Assembly (NCBI GenBank): GCA_001799195.1
Contig: MGSU01000008.1
Span: 1-22,017 of the forward strand
Direction of reading: 5' to 3'
Length of the DNA stretch: 22,017 bases
Source of the DNA: Deltaproteobacteria bacterium RIFOXYA12_FULL_61_11
GTDB taxonomy: Bacteria > Bdellovibrionota_F > JAHFAK01 > YA12-FULL-61-11
Part shown: piece by piece, positions 8,817 through 15,944 of the stretch
How the letters are laid out: each line of letters begins with the position of its first letter
Numbering within the stretch: position 1 is the stretch's first letter
Translations under genes and position numbers: made by a program
Notes under the pieces: model-generated
Told to the model about the DNA's origin: nothing
What the model saw: the letters and a program-made list of their open reading frames with translations, nothing else
Databases searched by the model: none

Positions 8817-8845
8817 TTGAAATCTCCAGGCAGTGGGCCGATTAT
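8817..8845 (+). promoter_or_regulatory. Candidate sigma70 promoter for the MBL-fold hydrolase and lipB genes
   Basis: TTGAAA (8817-8822) matches the -35 consensus at 5 of 6 positions. It is separated by exactly 17 nt from GATTAT (8840-8845), which matches the -10 consensus at 4 of 6. The predicted transcript start near 8852 leaves a short leader before GTG 8880. It lies in the only sizeable gap (134 nt) of the plus-strand block. This is a pattern match only. Confidence 0.4.
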
Positions 8846-8879
8846 CGACAGATTGAGCTAGGACACGGCAGATAGCACG

Positions 8880-9716
8880 GTGAAGAGTACGTTCAAGGTC
8901 ACCTTCTGGGGGGTTCGCGGCAGCATCCCGGTGCCGGGGCCGCAGACCACGAAGTACGGTGGGAACACCCCCTGCGTCGAGGTTCGCTGCGCCGATCAAC
9001 TTTTCGTCTTCGATACCGGCAGTGGGGTCGTTTCCCTCGGACGAAAATTGCTGAGTGAAGGTCCCCTGCTCGGTCATATCTTCTATACGCACTTCCATTG
9101 GGATCATATCCAGGGTTTCCCTTTCTTCGCCCCCTTGTTCAATCCGGCCAACCAGTTCCATCTCTATGGCCAACACAACACGCCTCACACCCTGGAAAAG
9201 GCGCTCGGCGGCCAAATGGAGCAACCGGTTTTTCCCATCACCATCAAACACCTACCGGCGACGTTGCACTTCCACCAGGTCTGTGAGTCAGTTCCTCTCG
9301 AAATCGGACCCGTCAAGATATCCCCCTTCAAGCTCAATCACCCCAGTCCATGTCTAGGGTATCGGCTCGACTTCGAAGGTCGCAGCATGGTGTATGGAGC
9401 TGATAACGAACACGGAGCCGACGGTCTCCACCAGGTCTATCTCGACCATGCCCGGGATGCGGACCTGGTCATCTTCGATGCCGCCTATACCGACGAGGAA
9501 TACACCGGGCACAAAGGTCCACCGCGTAAGAACTGGGGACATTCGACCGCAACCCATGCCTTGGATTTACTGCAGCACCCTGGAGCCAAGCGTGTCGCCC
9601 TCTTCCATCACGACTATCTCCGCACTGACCAGGAATTGACCGCGATCGAGACGAACATACAGCAACGCCACCCCGAGATCTTCTGCGCTCGGGAAGGTAT
9701 GACCCTGGAACTCTGA
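8880..9716 (+). CDS. Metallo-beta-lactamase-fold metal-dependent hydrolase
   Basis: The 278-aa product has the metal-binding HxHxDH motif (THFHWDHIQGF; His71, His73, Asp75, His76). Further likely ligands are a His near residue 152 (NHPSP), an Asp in GADNEH or FDAAYTDEEY, and the late FHHDY. The opening GVRGSIPVPG followed by YGGNT is typical of the RNase Z/PhnP-like branch of bacterial MBL hydrolases, which includes phosphodiesterases for small phosphate esters or cyclic nucleotides. The actual substrate cannot be told from sequence. No signal peptide is visible, so it should be cytoplasmic. The GTG start at 8880 puts the conserved opening right at the N-terminus; the ribosome binding site is weak. 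The gene lies 12 nt before lipB and probably shares its transcript. Confidence 0.9.
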   Translation: MKSTFKVTFWGVRGSIPVPGPQTTKYGGNTPCVEVRCADQLFVFDTGSGVVSLGRKLLSEGPLLGHIFYTHFHWDHIQGFPFFAPLFNPANQFHLYGQHNTPHTLEKALGGQMEQPVFPITIKHLPATLHFHQVCESVPLEIGPVKISPFKLNHPSPCLGYRLDFEGRSMVYGADNEHGADGLHQVYLDHARDADLVIFDAAYTDEEYTGHKGPPRKNWGHSTATHALDLLQHPGAKRVALFHHDYLRTDQELTAIETNIQQRHPEIFCAREGMTLEL

Positions 9717-9728
9717 AGCTAACCGCCC

Positions 9729-10460
9729 GTGCCCGAAAGATCAGTCCACCTCCTCCGCCTCGGCCCCCTGCCCTATGGGAAGGCCTTGGAATTGCAGTGG
9801 AAGCTCCATACCGAGGTCGTCCAGACTCCACCCTGTCTTGGGACCCTCCTCTTCACCTCGCACGCTCCACCGGTGATCACCTTCGGCCACAGCCATGGAC
9901 CGGAACATTTACTGGTCGAAGGGACTCGGTTACGGGAACAGGGTATTGAACTCCAGACAGTCGATCGCGGCGGTTCAATCACCTTGCACTCCCCCGGTCA
10001 ACTCGTCCTGTATCCCATCCTCCATCTCGAGCGGCTCGGTTGTCGGTTACGGCACTTCGTCGCAACGCTCGAAGAGGTGATCATCGAGGTCCTTGCCCTT
10101 CACGGCCTGACCGCTGGACGGCATCCCGATCATCCGATCGGCGTGTGGGTCGATGGCCGCAAGATCTGTTCCCTAGGGCTGCAACTGGTCCACGGAGTCA
10201 CCTTGCACGGCCTAGCCCTCAACGTCACCAATGACCTGTCTCTCTTCGATTTGATACAACCGTGCGGTCTCAGCGCCAGAGGGGTGATGACCAGCGTGGG
10301 CGAATTACTCGGGGTCCGAGCACCCTCGCCGTCATGTTTGGAAGACGAACTCGCCAGGGCCTTGGCTGAACATTTCGAGCTCGTCTTCATCAACAGGTGG
10401 TTCGACGATCCGACCGACGGGGGCAGGGAAAGAGCACTCAGCGAGGATCGCGGTTCTTGA
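9729..10460 (+). CDS. lipB: Octanoyltransferase LipB
   Basis: LipB transfers octanoate from acyl carrier protein to the lipoyl domains of 2-oxoacid dehydrogenases and GcvH, the first step of protein lipoylation in the cytoplasm. The 243-aa length is normal. Family motifs are RGGSITLHSPGQ (80-91), Lys145 in GRKICSLG, VTLHGLALNV, and the catalytic Cys179 in IQPCGL followed by VMTSV. Both catalytic residues, Cys179 and Lys145, are present. The first motif departs slightly from the common form: Leu-His-Ser replaces Tyr-His-Gly. GTG 9729 is the start; no lipA lies next to it. The 3' end overlaps the convergent DUF4412-like gene by 23 bp. Confidence 0.95.
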   Translation: MPERSVHLLRLGPLPYGKALELQWKLHTEVVQTPPCLGTLLFTSHAPPVITFGHSHGPEHLLVEGTRLREQGIELQTVDRGGSITLHSPGQLVLYPILHLERLGCRLRHFVATLEEVIIEVLALHGLTAGRHPDHPIGVWVDGRKICSLGLQLVHGVTLHGLALNVTNDLSLFDLIQPCGLSARGVMTSVGELLGVRAPSPSCLEDELARALAEHFELVFINRWFDDPTDGGRERALSEDRGS

Positions 10461-11169
10461 GAGGGACGGCTTCGGTCGCCGTGGCAGGATGCAAGGGTGA
10501 AAAACCCTTCGGTACTTCGAAGGCATCTGCGGGTATTGGCGGAGCAACCTTCGCCTCCAGGACGGTGAAGATCATGGACAAGGGTTTCCGCTCGCCGGTG
10601 CTGCGCTGGTAGGTCGCCGTGATCTTGACCGGGAAGCCTGTTTGCCGACCGAGCTCCTCGGTGTGTTTCCCGAAGGTTCCTATCCGGCCGAGGAGTTCGA
10701 AGAAGGTGAGGAAATCCTTGGAGGACAATCCTGCGATCGGAGCGAGGAGCAACTCGATGGAGAGCGAGCGATCCTCGAAGGAAATGAGGGCTCTCCGACA
10801 GGTCCAGGTGCCGCAAGGGACCTCCGCGGTCGGGTCGACCTGGAAGGTGCTCTTGGCCGAAGCTAGGTAGGCGAAGGGTTCGGAGAAAGTCCCCAGGATC
10901 TGTTGCAAGGGGTATTCGACATAGGTTCTATCGCGTTCGGACCAAGCCAGATACCGGGCCTTGCCGCGATCGAGGAGCTCGAGACGGTCCGTGGCAGCCT
11001 CGTGGACCCTGACCTGATCATCCTGGTACAGGTAGGTTTTCTTCGTGCTGGTGGGCGCATTGCTGGGAAAATCGTGTCCACGCTCCTCCACGATCAAGCT
11101 GAACGACACCGCCAGGGCGAGCGACGGCAGCAAAAACAGGAGTATTGCGAAGCACCTGGTCATGGACAT
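10438..11169 (-). CDS. Secreted protein, DUF4412/LolA-like fold suspected
   Basis: The 243-aa product starts with a clear Sec signal peptide (MSMTRCFAILLFLLPSLALA, cleavage after ALA) and has no lipobox, so it should be periplasmic or exported. The body alternates short beta-rich segments (KTYLYQDDQVRVHE, ARYLAWSERDRTYVEYPL) and ends with STGERKPLSMIFTVLEAKVA and IPADAFEVPKGF. That layout fits DUF4412 or related lipoprotein-carrier-like proteins. Two cysteines (CGTWTC) could form a disulfide. The ATG at 11169 is chosen because GGAGGA (11175-11180) lies 5 nt upstream; ATG 11163 would also be usable. It is the last gene of the minus-strand run and overlaps the end of lipB. The family assignment is tentative and the function is unknown. 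Confidence 0.72.
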   Translation of the reverse strand: MSMTRCFAILLFLLPSLALAVSFSLIVEERGHDFPSNAPTSTKKTYLYQDDQVRVHEAATDRLELLDRGKARYLAWSERDRTYVEYPLQQILGTFSEPFAYLASAKSTFQVDPTAEVPCGTWTCRRALISFEDRSLSIELLLAPIAGLSSKDFLTFFELLGRIGTFGKHTEELGRQTGFPVKITATYQRSTGERKPLSMIFTVLEAKVAPPIPADAFEVPKGFSPLHPATATEAVPLKNRDPR

Positions 11170-11218
11170 GATCTTCCTCCTGAGGGGGATGCCGGTTCCA
11201 ACCCCGTTCCATCCCCAT

Positions 11219-11791
11219 TCAAACCTCGTTCGGCCCCCCGAGGGGGAAATGCTCTAACCTATGATACAGCGGCCCTTTCGGGGTCAGCTCGCTGTCCATT
11301 AACACAACGTGGGAAAAGGGAACTCGTATTGAGCAGGGGGCGAGTTGTTCGAGCACCTGAGGTCCTCCCTCACGCAGGATCCTCGCGAGAGTCACGTGAG
11401 GTACGAAGGGTTTTTGGTCCAGAGCGGGGACGAGGCGGCCACAGGTACTCAACAGGGCAGAGTGCATGTGTTGAACAGACCCACCTCTCTCCTCATCCTG
11501 CACATGGAAGACCCTTGGTCTCCGGCGCAACGGGGGAAAAAAACCCGGAAGGGTGAAATGCAGCTCGAAGACTCCATACGAGTTCGCCGTTGTACGCAAC
11601 GAAGCGCTCAGCACGGGTAGGAGCGGTGGTGCGAGTTCCCCTAGGAAGACCACGGTCACATGGAGGTTCTGAGGAGGGGTCCAGCGCACCTTCCAGCGGA
11701 AATCCTCGAGGATTTTCTCAGCTTCCCCGACATAGAGCGTCAACGCGGTTCGAGCAGCCTCGTCGAAATCGAGGGCGAGGAACAGACGCAT
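11219..11791 (-). CDS. thpR: RNA 2',3'-cyclic phosphodiesterase (2H family)
   Basis: The 190-aa product carries the two HxTx motifs of the 2H phosphoesterase superfamily: HVTVVFLG (His44, Thr46) and HVTLARI (His132, Thr134). MRLFLALDF is the usual N-terminus of the ThpR/LigT branch, and a PPLRRRPRVFHV segment sits between the motifs. These enzymes open 2',3'-cyclic phosphates on RNA or on nucleotides to 2'-phosphates; the physiological role is poorly known. ATG 11791 is preferred over TTG 11797 because GGAG sits 7 nt before the ATG and only about 1 nt before the TTG. It follows the TPR gene stop by 2 nt, so the two are probably co-translated. Confidence 0.92.
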   Translation of the reverse strand: MRLFLALDFDEAARTALTLYVGEAEKILEDFRWKVRWTPPQNLHVTVVFLGELAPPLLPVLSASLRTTANSYGVFELHFTLPGFFPPLRRRPRVFHVQDEERGGSVQHMHSALLSTCGRLVPALDQKPFVPHVTLARILREGGPQVLEQLAPCSIRVPFSHVVLMDSELTPKGPLYHRLEHFPLGGPNEV

Positions 11792-11793
11792 GC

Positions 11794-13317
11794 TCAATCT
11801 CCGTCCTCGGACTTGAGCTTCTTCCTGCTCTTCTTACTCCCCTTCTTTGGCTTCTCGCGTAGTTTCTCGAGCTTCATGGCTTTTTTCAATTCGCGCAATT
11901 TCCGTTGAGCCGCGAGGAAATTGCCATTGAGCTCGAGAGTCTGCTCTAGGGCGGTCACTGCCCCCGCCCTATCTCCGAGTTTGAGGCGTACCAGCGCAAG
12001 GTTATAGAACAAATTGGGATTTCTTGGGAAATACTTTAAACATCGCTCGAACACCTCGGCCGCGGCCTTGAACTTCTTCTGCCGATAGTAAAGCCGGCCG
12101 GTCAGTTCCAAGGCGCGGAGATTGTTCGGCGCTTTCTGGAGGATGTTGTCCACATACAACTTGGCCTGCTCGTATTTCTGGCCCTCGAAGAAAAGTTGTG
12201 CATACAGATAGTTACCTTGGATATAATCCCGCAGGTAGATATAGGGACCTTCCTTTGAGAAGACTTCTTCGAGAGTCTTGGTTGCGGCAGCCCTCGTCCC
12301 CTTCCCCGCTAACTGGATTTCGGCGGTCAGGAGTTTTGCCCGGACATAATGAGGATCGATGCCGAGTGTTGCTTTAAGAGCGCTCAGGGCAGATCCTCGT
12401 TCCCGTTTGAACCAGGATCCCATACCCTGGTAATAGAGCAGGTCCGGCTCGGGAAGTTTGAGTTGCAGCAAGCGATCGATCGTGGGCAGTAACAGGTCAC
12501 GATTGAGGGTGTTCTTATGGTACTCGACGAGGAGCCCGAGGAGGAACCTATTGTTCGGTGCGAGTTTGAGACCCGTGCCGATGGTCAACTCGAACTCCTC
12601 CTTGATATCCATCATCTCGAGATACAATGCCTTGTAATAATAATCGCGCCACGTGCTGCTCTCACGTTGACGCAACACCTGGTTGATGAGGTTGAGGGCG
12701 AGGGGGAATTGGTGTTGCAGGTAGTTGGCGAAAGAATATGCCCGCAGCAAGGACAACCTGTTCGGGCTGACCGGGAAGGCTCGATAGATCGAGGCGATCC
12801 CCTTGGTCAGGAGTTCTTCGCGAGTGTTGTTCAGCGGAAGATGATACCCCCAGAAGAGGTAGTTCGACGAAGTAGCCGCGAGCAGATCCAGGTAGGCTCC
12901 GTTGCTCGGTGCGAGTTCGGGGTTGACGTGCTTGGCTGCCTCTCCAAAACTGGCTTCGGCTTGTTCGTACTCGCCCTTCTCGAAGTGAGCGAGACCCTTT
13001 TTGAAGTTGGTGGAGAACTCGGATTTCGGAGCTGTGCTGGTGGTCGTATCAACGACCATACCGCTGTCCGGTGTCTTGACCGGCTCGAGGTCGATCTGTT
13101 CGACGATCCCCTGGATTTTCTTGCTCTCATCGTGGCGGACCAGATAGTGGTGCAGGGACGGTCGGCCCTCACTCTGCCCCAACATGTTATCGAGCATTTC
13201 CACGAACGGACGCAGAGGGCCAGTCCCGGAGTCTCCGACGAACGTCAGGGTGGATAGGAGCAGGAGGACGCAGGCCAGGCACACCAACCCCACCAGGTAT
13301 TTGAGCAGGGATCTCAT
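11794..13317 (-). CDS. Membrane-anchored TPR-repeat protein
   Basis: The 507-aa product starts with an uncleaved-looking membrane anchor (about residues 7-29). A low-complexity linker rich in Ser/Thr follows, then helical repeats with TPR character from about 100 to 470. The best copies are FKKGLAHFEKGEYEQAEASF, LRALELTGRLYYRQKKFKAA and LFYNLALVRLKLGDRAGAV. The C-terminus (about 475-507) is very rich in Lys and Arg and could bind nucleic acid, phospholipid or an acidic partner. With the anchor, the repeats may lie on the periplasmic side, but a Lys-rich tail leaves topology open. TPRs are protein-binding scaffolds; no enzymatic motif is seen. It lies 28 nt after the FHA gene and 2 nt before thpR, and is likely functionally tied to the FHA and AMIN proteins. 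Confidence 0.88.
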   Translation of the reverse strand: MRSLLKYLVGLVCLACVLLLLSTLTFVGDSGTGPLRPFVEMLDNMLGQSEGRPSLHHYLVRHDESKKIQGIVEQIDLEPVKTPDSGMVVDTTTSTAPKSEFSTNFKKGLAHFEKGEYEQAEASFGEAAKHVNPELAPSNGAYLDLLAATSSNYLFWGYHLPLNNTREELLTKGIASIYRAFPVSPNRLSLLRAYSFANYLQHQFPLALNLINQVLRQRESSTWRDYYYKALYLEMMDIKEEFELTIGTGLKLAPNNRFLLGLLVEYHKNTLNRDLLLPTIDRLLQLKLPEPDLLYYQGMGSWFKRERGSALSALKATLGIDPHYVRAKLLTAEIQLAGKGTRAAATKTLEEVFSKEGPYIYLRDYIQGNYLYAQLFFEGQKYEQAKLYVDNILQKAPNNLRALELTGRLYYRQKKFKAAAEVFERCLKYFPRNPNLFYNLALVRLKLGDRAGAVTALEQTLELNGNFLAAQRKLRELKKAMKLEKLREKPKKGSKKSRKKLKSEDGD

Positions 13318-13345
13318 GTTCGCGATAGCACTCCGATCGATGGGC

Positions 13346-14050
13346 TCAACGGAATACGAATTTCACCAATCCCTTGATCTCGATGACATCCTTCTCCTCG
13401 AGCTTCTTTTTCCCGTTGACCTTCCCTTCGTTGACCAAGAGACGCCCCTTGCCCTCGAGGTCCTCGACGAAGTAGTTGCCGCGCAGGTCACGCAGAACCT
13501 TGAAAACATATTTCGGGGTCAGCAGTCCGGAGAGCTGAATGGCATTGTCCGAGGCTTTACCTACCGTAATCTCGGCTTCTTTGAGGTTGATCACACTGCG
13601 CGAGGCCTTCCCCTCGAGAAGCACCAGTTTAGGAGGGCGTTCCGGATTGTACCCGGTGCTCGAGGCCGAGACCATTTTGGGGTCGCGGAGTTCTTTACTG
13701 ACCATGATGGTCTTTTCCTCGATGGTACTCTCGACCTGCTTCTTCACTACCTTGGTGTTCTCGCGGTAGAACTCGAGTTCGAACTTGCCGATACTGACGA
13801 CGTCCCGGTCCGAGAGTGGATAGGGTTCCTCGATACGCATGCCGTTGACCAACGTCCCGTTCGAACTCTTCTGGTCGGTGATGCGGTATTCCCTATTCGG
13901 TGACATCGTGATCCTCGCGTGGTTGCGCGAGACGCTCGGATTCTCGATGACGACGTCGTTATCAGGGCCTCGCCCGATATTGATCATCGGTTTCTCGATG
14001 ATGAAGCGTTTGAGTTCATCGCCACGGAGCTTGAGGATGAGCAGAGCTAT
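13346..14050 (-). CDS. FHA-domain protein with two FHA modules; start codon appears to be ATA
   Basis: FHA domains bind phosphothreonine peptides. Module 1 has INIGRGPDNDVVI, PSVSRNHARI and SSNGTLVNG, all the binding-loop residues. Module 2 (about residues 140-234) begins ITVGKASDNAIQL but lacks the Ser-Arg-x-x-His loop, so it is probably structural only. The first ATG in frame is at 13987, but that start would cut off the first beta strands of the fold. Reading 21 codons farther upstream gives ALLILKLRGDELKRFIIEKP, exactly the missing FHA opening. That extension begins at ATA (14050-14048), 6 nt behind a perfect AGGAGG, and no ATG, GTG or TTG is available in frame nearby. No Ser/Thr kinase is encoded in the window. 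With the ATG start the gene would end at 13987. The family is certain; the start is inferred. Confidence 0.88.
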   Translation of the reverse strand: MALLILKLRGDELKRFIIEKPMINIGRGPDNDVVIENPSVSRNHARITMSPNREYRITDQKSSNGTLVNGMRIEEPYPLSDRDVVSIGKFELEFYRENTKVVKKQVESTIEEKTIMVSKELRDPKMVSASSTGYNPERPPKLVLLEGKASRSVINLKEAEITVGKASDNAIQLSGLLTPKYVFKVLRDLRGNYFVEDLEGKGRLLVNEGKVNGKKKLEEKDVIEIKGLVKFVFR

Positions 14051-14056
14051 GGGGCA

Positions 14057-14062
14057 CCTCCT
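14057..14062 (-). promoter_or_regulatory. Shine-Dalgarno AGGAGG for the FHA gene
   Basis: A perfect AGGAGG sits in the 25-nt gap after the AMIN gene, 6 nt before the ATA proposed as the FHA gene start. It is 69 nt before the first ATG (13987), so it cannot serve that ATG. This is the main sequence evidence for the longer N-terminus. Confidence 0.65.
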
Positions 14063-14075
14063 CTCGTCACCCGGG

Positions 14076-15200
14076 TCAGTGGTGCACGACCACTTTGACG
14101 CCCTCGGGGGTCAATTCCACCGCGTAACGCGGTAATTCATTGTTCTTGAATTCTATGACTAATCGCAGGGTATTACCGGGTTGGATACCCATTCTCACCT
14201 GCCGGATCACGGGGTTCTTCACGCTCATCGACCACTTGCTGTCCAGAGGCTTGGTCTGGCGCAGGTCCAGGACGAGTCGCCGCGGCACCTCGAGTCTCTT
14301 GACGTATTCTTCGGAGATCGTCTCGTCGAGGCGGAACAGTAACTCACTCCGACGCCCCTTGCGGGTTAGCTTGAAACCCTTGTAGACGAAGTTCTTCGCC
14401 AGTTCAAGCTCGCTGTCCTCACCCGGGGGAATATCTCGAGGAGGAGGGGGAGTTCGATCTTCACTCGGCGCCCCGAGTTCGGTTTCCTCCGGCTCCAGTT
14501 CCCGATCCAAGGCTTCGCCGCCAAGGGGTTCTCCCGTTGTTGGTTCTTTCTCGACGGTTGGGATATCCGGCTCGATAGCGGGTGCCGGCTCGCTCACTTC
14601 GACCGGAGCCGCTCCTCGAGGAGACCGCTGGTGTTCCAGGAAGACCAGGTAACCCAGCAGGCCGAGGATGAGCGGCAGCACCATGATAGAGATCACGCTG
14701 CTCAGCCTACCTCCCCCGGGAGCGGAACGGGACAGTTGCTTGAGTTCTGCACGGAGTTGACGGAGTTCGATGATTACTGCCCCGAGGTCAGTCGAGGACG
14801 CCGCCGAGAGGGGAGTTGGAGCGATGGCAGGTTGTTCCTGGTCGGGAGTGTCGATGGAAATGTTCGAGAAATCATAACCGGCAAACTCATTCTCGACCGT
14901 CTCCCCACTCGCCGTCGGGCTCGCCTCTTCCTCTTCCGGTGGTGTTTCGGCCACTGCGTCTTCCAAGAGGTTACGCTCTTGTTCCAGGGCCTCGCTCTCG
15001 GTTGGGGCAGGTCCTGCAGGAGGAACCGGGTCAGGAGGATCGGACTGCTCGGACATCCCGAGTAGACCTTCGATGTCATCGTGGGCGATGGAGTGTTCCC
15101 CGAGCTTGGTCTGGTCGATGGCGCTACCGCTCTCGCCGGTTCCTTGCAATTCGGCGAGGAGACTGTCGATATCGTCCTGGTTGATGCTGTTATCGGCCAT
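14076..15200 (-). CDS. AMIN-domain membrane protein with tandem FliM-like peptides
   Basis: The 374-aa product has three parts. The N-terminal 165 residues are acidic, Pro-rich and probably disordered. They hold two short similar peptides, INQDDIDSLLAEL (6-18) and IAHDDIEGLLGM (38-49), which resemble the FliM N-terminal SQxEIDALL peptide that docks phospho-CheY. A coiled-coil-like stretch (about 138-157) leads to one membrane segment (169-188). A Pro/Glu-rich spacer then connects to a C-terminal AMIN-like domain (about 275-374; LVLDLRQTKPL, VIRQVRMGIQPGNTLRLVIEF). AMIN domains direct proteins such as AmiC and PilQ to periplasmic or peptidoglycan sites. The expected topology is N-terminus in, AMIN domain in the periplasm. 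It lies 25 nt before the FHA coding region and 163 nt after tdk, so a promoter may lie in that gap. Confidence 0.85.
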   Translation of the reverse strand: MADNSINQDDIDSLLAELQGTGESGSAIDQTKLGEHSIAHDDIEGLLGMSEQSDPPDPVPPAGPAPTESEALEQERNLLEDAVAETPPEEEEASPTASGETVENEFAGYDFSNISIDTPDQEQPAIAPTPLSAASSTDLGAVIIELRQLRAELKQLSRSAPGGGRLSSVISIMVLPLILGLLGYLVFLEHQRSPRGAAPVEVSEPAPAIEPDIPTVEKEPTTGEPLGGEALDRELEPEETELGAPSEDRTPPPPRDIPPGEDSELELAKNFVYKGFKLTRKGRRSELLFRLDETISEEYVKRLEVPRRLVLDLRQTKPLDSKWSMSVKNPVIRQVRMGIQPGNTLRLVIEFKNNELPRYAVELTPEGVKVVVHH

Positions 15201-15300
15201 GTACCGCGCCTACCGTCTACTCGCGATCGAAATCGCCGAGGTCTCGTGGCTTCCCTCGAGGTAGCGCGAGGGTGCCAATGAATATGGGAAGTTGCCTATC

Positions 15301-15319
15301 ACATCCGGGCCCAGGATGT
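15301..15319. repeat. Inverted repeat in the tdk-AMIN gene gap
   Basis: ACATCC (15301-15306) and GGATGT (15314-15319) are perfect inverted arms around a 7-nt centre containing GGGCCC. In RNA this gives a 6-bp hairpin 45 nt after the tdk stop codon. No T-run follows on either strand, so it is not a standard intrinsic terminator. It could be a processing hairpin or a dyad operator ahead of the AMIN gene. Confidence 0.4.
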
Positions 15320-15363
15320 AAACCCTGGCGCAGCGGAAATCGATGTGGCGAACCTGTTTTGGT

Positions 15364-15915
15364 TCAGCTCGGTTGTTCGTAACACCTACGACATCGAGCC
15401 TCATAGAGGTTGCTCTCGCCGACCAGGATACGCTCACGAGTGTCTACGATGCGCTGGTTCTTGCAGGCGGGGGCCCCGCATTTGACGCAGATCGCCAAGA
15501 GCTTAGTGACGTATTCGGCAGTGCAGATGAGTTGCGGAATGGGTTCGAACGGACGGCCGAGGTAGTCCTGGTCCAGCCCGCAGACAATCACCCTCTTGCC
15601 TTGGAGGGCAAGGGTGTTGCAGACTTCGACCAGGCTCTGGTCGAAGAACTGGGCTTCGTCGATACCAACGACCTGGGCTTCCCTGCTCAATTCCAGGATC
15701 TGAGCAGGAAGCTCGACCATGGTCGAAGGTATGCGCGCCTCGGAGTGACTGACCAGGCACTCCTTGTCATAACGAGTGTCGACGCGGGGTTTGAAGATCA
15801 TGACCCGTTGGCGGGCGATGAGGGCCCTGCGCAATCGGCGAATCAGCTCTTCGGTCTTACCGGAGAACATGCTTCCACAGATCACTTCGATCCATCCCTT
15901 GCTCGCGCTGATCAT
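15364..15915 (-). CDS. tdk: Thymidine kinase
   Basis: This type II thymidine kinase phosphorylates thymidine to dTMP in the cytoplasmic salvage pathway. The 183-aa product has a P-loop (GSMFSGKT, 14-21), the DEAQFF motif (86-91, Glu87 as catalytic base) and two zinc-binding cysteine pairs (Cys143/Cys146 and Cys175/Cys178). It also has the [10 protein letters not shown] substrate region and a YEARCRRCY ending. The length fits the family. The start at ATG 15915 is fixed by AGGAGG at 15923-15928, 7 nt upstream; longer readings in this frame run into unrelated low-complexity sequence inside the aspartate kinase gene. It begins 29 nt after the aspartate kinase stop. Confidence 0.97.
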   Translation of the reverse strand: MISASKGWIEVICGSMFSGKTEELIRRLRRALIARQRVMIFKPRVDTRYDKECLVSHSEARIPSTMVELPAQILELSREAQVVGIDEAQFFDQSLVEVCNTLALQGKRVIVCGLDQDYLGRPFEPIPQLICTAEYVTKLLAICVKCGAPACKNQRIVDTRERILVGESNLYEARCRRCYEQPS

Positions 15916-15922
15916 CGTGGTT

Positions 15923-15928
15923 CCTCCT
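15923..15928 (-). promoter_or_regulatory. Shine-Dalgarno AGGAGG for tdk
   Basis: A perfect AGGAGG lies 7 nt before ATG 15915. It rejects the long upstream-extended reading of this frame and sets the tdk N-terminus at MISASKGW. Confidence 0.8.
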
Positions 15929-15944
15929 GCACTAGTTCGGGCGC

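Noticed and set aside
15262-15277. Possible sigma54 promoter (TGGCAC on the minus strand) before the AMIN gene
   Set aside because: The -12 GC is one base too close to the -24 GG, a spacing sigma54 does not tolerate.
15210-15437. Small minus-strand open frame overlapping the tdk end
   Set aside because: Half of it overlaps tdk in another frame, and it has no ribosome binding site or recognisable sequence.
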